Below are positions 11,703 through 12,571 of a stretch of DNA of 12,571 nt, piece after piece; positions within the stretch are counted from its first letter, which is position 1; the number at the start of each line of letters is the position of its first letter. Where the stretch lies: positions 1 to 12,571 of the forward strand of contig CAJAKT010000164.1 of NCBI GenBank assembly GCA_903940375.1. Direction: 5' to 3'. Origin of the DNA: an uncultured bacterium (GTDB lineage Bacteria; Actinomycetota; Actinomycetes; S36-B12). Both the position numbers and the translations under genes were made by a program. The notes beneath the pieces were generated by a model, which saw only the letters and a list, made by a program, of their open reading frames with translations, was not told where the DNA came from and made no database searches.

Positions 11703-12571
11703 CTAGTAGGCGAAGTAGAGCTGCTTGTCGGCATCCTTCTGCGCATCCCCGTAGGGATCCTCGTTGACGATCTCAGGCGCACCCGCCTTGATGTACTTCA
11801 GCAGCAGGCCCACCTCGATGACCGCGAGCACCGCGTACAGCAGGGTGAAGACGATCAGTGAGATCCACACCTCCGCCGCCGTGAGAAGAGGCGAGCCACC
11901 TTGCGCAGTGACCTGCTGGCCGAAGACGATCCACGGCTGACGGCCCATCTCGGTGAAGATCCAGCCGGCAGAGATTCCGAAGAGCGGGAAGAGCACGATC
12001 ACCGAGTTGAACACGGCAAACAGCCGGCTCTTCGGGGTACGGCCACCGCGGAACAGCCACAGCACGAGCAGTGCGTACAGGGCGGCGAGCATGCCCAGGC
12101 CGATCATCAGGCGGAAGCCCCAGTAGGTCACGGGCACGTAGGGCACGAAGTTCATGTCCGGGCCGTACTGCGGGTACTCGGCGAGGTACTGGGCCTGCAG
12201 GTCGTTGATGCCCTGGACTTCGCCGGAGACGCTGCCCGTGGCCAGCCAGGAGAGCAGCCCCGGTATCTCCACGATCGTGGTCGCGGAGTCGCCGGACAGG
12301 TCGCCGACGCTCAGGATGCTGAACGGAGCATTCGTCTGGGTGGTGTACAGGGCCTCGGCCGCGGCAACCTTCATCGGCTGCTGGGCAACCATGACCTTCA
12401 TATCCATGTCGCCACTGACGGAGACGAGGACGGCCGAGACGAGGATGACCCAGGCACCCAACTTGGCTGCGGGGCGGAACACCTCGACCTGACGATTCCT
12501 CATGATCATCCAGGCGCTCACCGCGGCGACGCCAGCACCGGAGACCAGGAAGGACGAGGCCAGGGTGTGGA
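11703..12571 (-). CDS. cydA: Cytochrome bd quinol oxidase subunit I, C-terminal part
   Basis: The frame is open to the right edge; the GTG at 12521 is an internal Val, since coding continues upstream as HTLASSFLVSG then AVSAW. About 289 codons are present and the N-terminal portion is missing. The first whole residue, His at 12569-12567, aligns with E. coli His186, a heme b558 ligand. QPMKVAAAE (codons around 12371-12354) keeps the quinol-loop Lys252/Glu257 pair. GFRLM (around 12113) keeps Arg391 and the second b558 ligand Met393. GWIFTEMGRQPW is the CydA signature. The Q-loop Glu to Arg interval is 81 residues here against 134 in E. coli, so the C-terminal Q-loop insertion is missing (short-loop type). 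It is the first cyd gene visible; its promoter and the His19/Glu99 ligands lie outside. Confidence 0.95.
   Translation of the reverse strand, partial: HTLASSFLVSGAGVAAVSAWMIMRNRQVEVFRPAAKLGAWVILVSAVLVSVSGDMDMKVMVAQQPMKVAAAEALYTTQTNAPFSILSVGDLSGDSATTIVEIPGLLSWLATGSVSGEVQGINDLQAQYLAEYPQYGPDMNFVPYVPVTYWGFRLMIGLGMLAALYALLVLWLFRGGRTPKSRLFAVFNSVIVLFPLFGISAGWIFTEMGRQPWIVFGQQVTAQGGSPLLTAAEVWISLIVFTLLYAVLAVIEVGLLLKYIKAGAPEIVNEDPYGDAQKDADKQLYFAY

Overview
This window comes from a high-GC Gram-positive bacterium of the Actinomycetota. The evidence is the GC-rich, densely packed coding on both strands, a mycothiol-dependent isomerase-family protein, an actinobacterial-type bkdABC cluster, separate cydD and cydC genes after cydAB, and a two-component pair that closely resembles mycobacterial DevR/DevS (DosR/DosS/DosT). 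I cannot assign the order or genus from the sequence. Almost every base is coding. There is no gap over 100 bp, and I see no tRNA, rRNA, CRISPR array or mobile element.

Layout, left to right. (1) 1-278, minus: N-terminal third of a nitrilase-superfamily carbon-nitrogen hydrolase, running off the left edge. (2) 327-1163, plus: a DinB/MDMPI-fold, mycothiol-dependent maleylpyruvate isomerase family protein. It diverges from gene 1 across 48 bp that hold two mirror-image TAGnGT-N6-ATG leaderless-type promoters. (3) 4539 down to 1160, minus: bkdA-bkdB-bkdC, the E1alpha, E1beta and E2 subunits of a branched-chain 2-oxoacid dehydrogenase complex, tightly coupled and without an E3 gene in view. (4) 4636-5313, plus: a DevR/DosR-like LuxR-family response regulator, divergent from bkdA. 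(5) From the right edge down to 5329, minus: cydA (C-terminal half only), cydB, cydD, cydC and a two-GAF histidine kinase, all in one direction and apparently one transcription unit. The kinase converges on the response regulator with 15 bp between their stops.

How the genes fit together. CydAB is the high-oxygen-affinity cytochrome bd quinol oxidase, and CydDC is the ABC transporter needed for its assembly. The last gene of the unit is a kinase whose first GAF domain aligns without gaps to M. tuberculosis DevS. It keeps the residues matching the heme-ligand histidine (DevS His149, here His109) and the distal tyrosine (DevS Tyr171, here Tyr131). It has Gly where DevS has Glu87, as DosT does. 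The adjacent regulator has the DevR phosphorylation site and recognition helix. The most interesting reading is an oxygen/NO/redox-sensing heme kinase co-transcribed with the heme-dependent oxidase and its assembly transporter, paired with a regulator that also sits head to head with bkdABC. A strong 16-bp hairpin between cydB and cydD, fully paired only in the cyd-sense RNA, may set the oxidase-to-transporter expression ratio.

The heme function, kinase-regulator pairing and target genes are inferences from residue conservation and gene order. The cydA promoter, where a DosR box would be most informative, lies outside the window.
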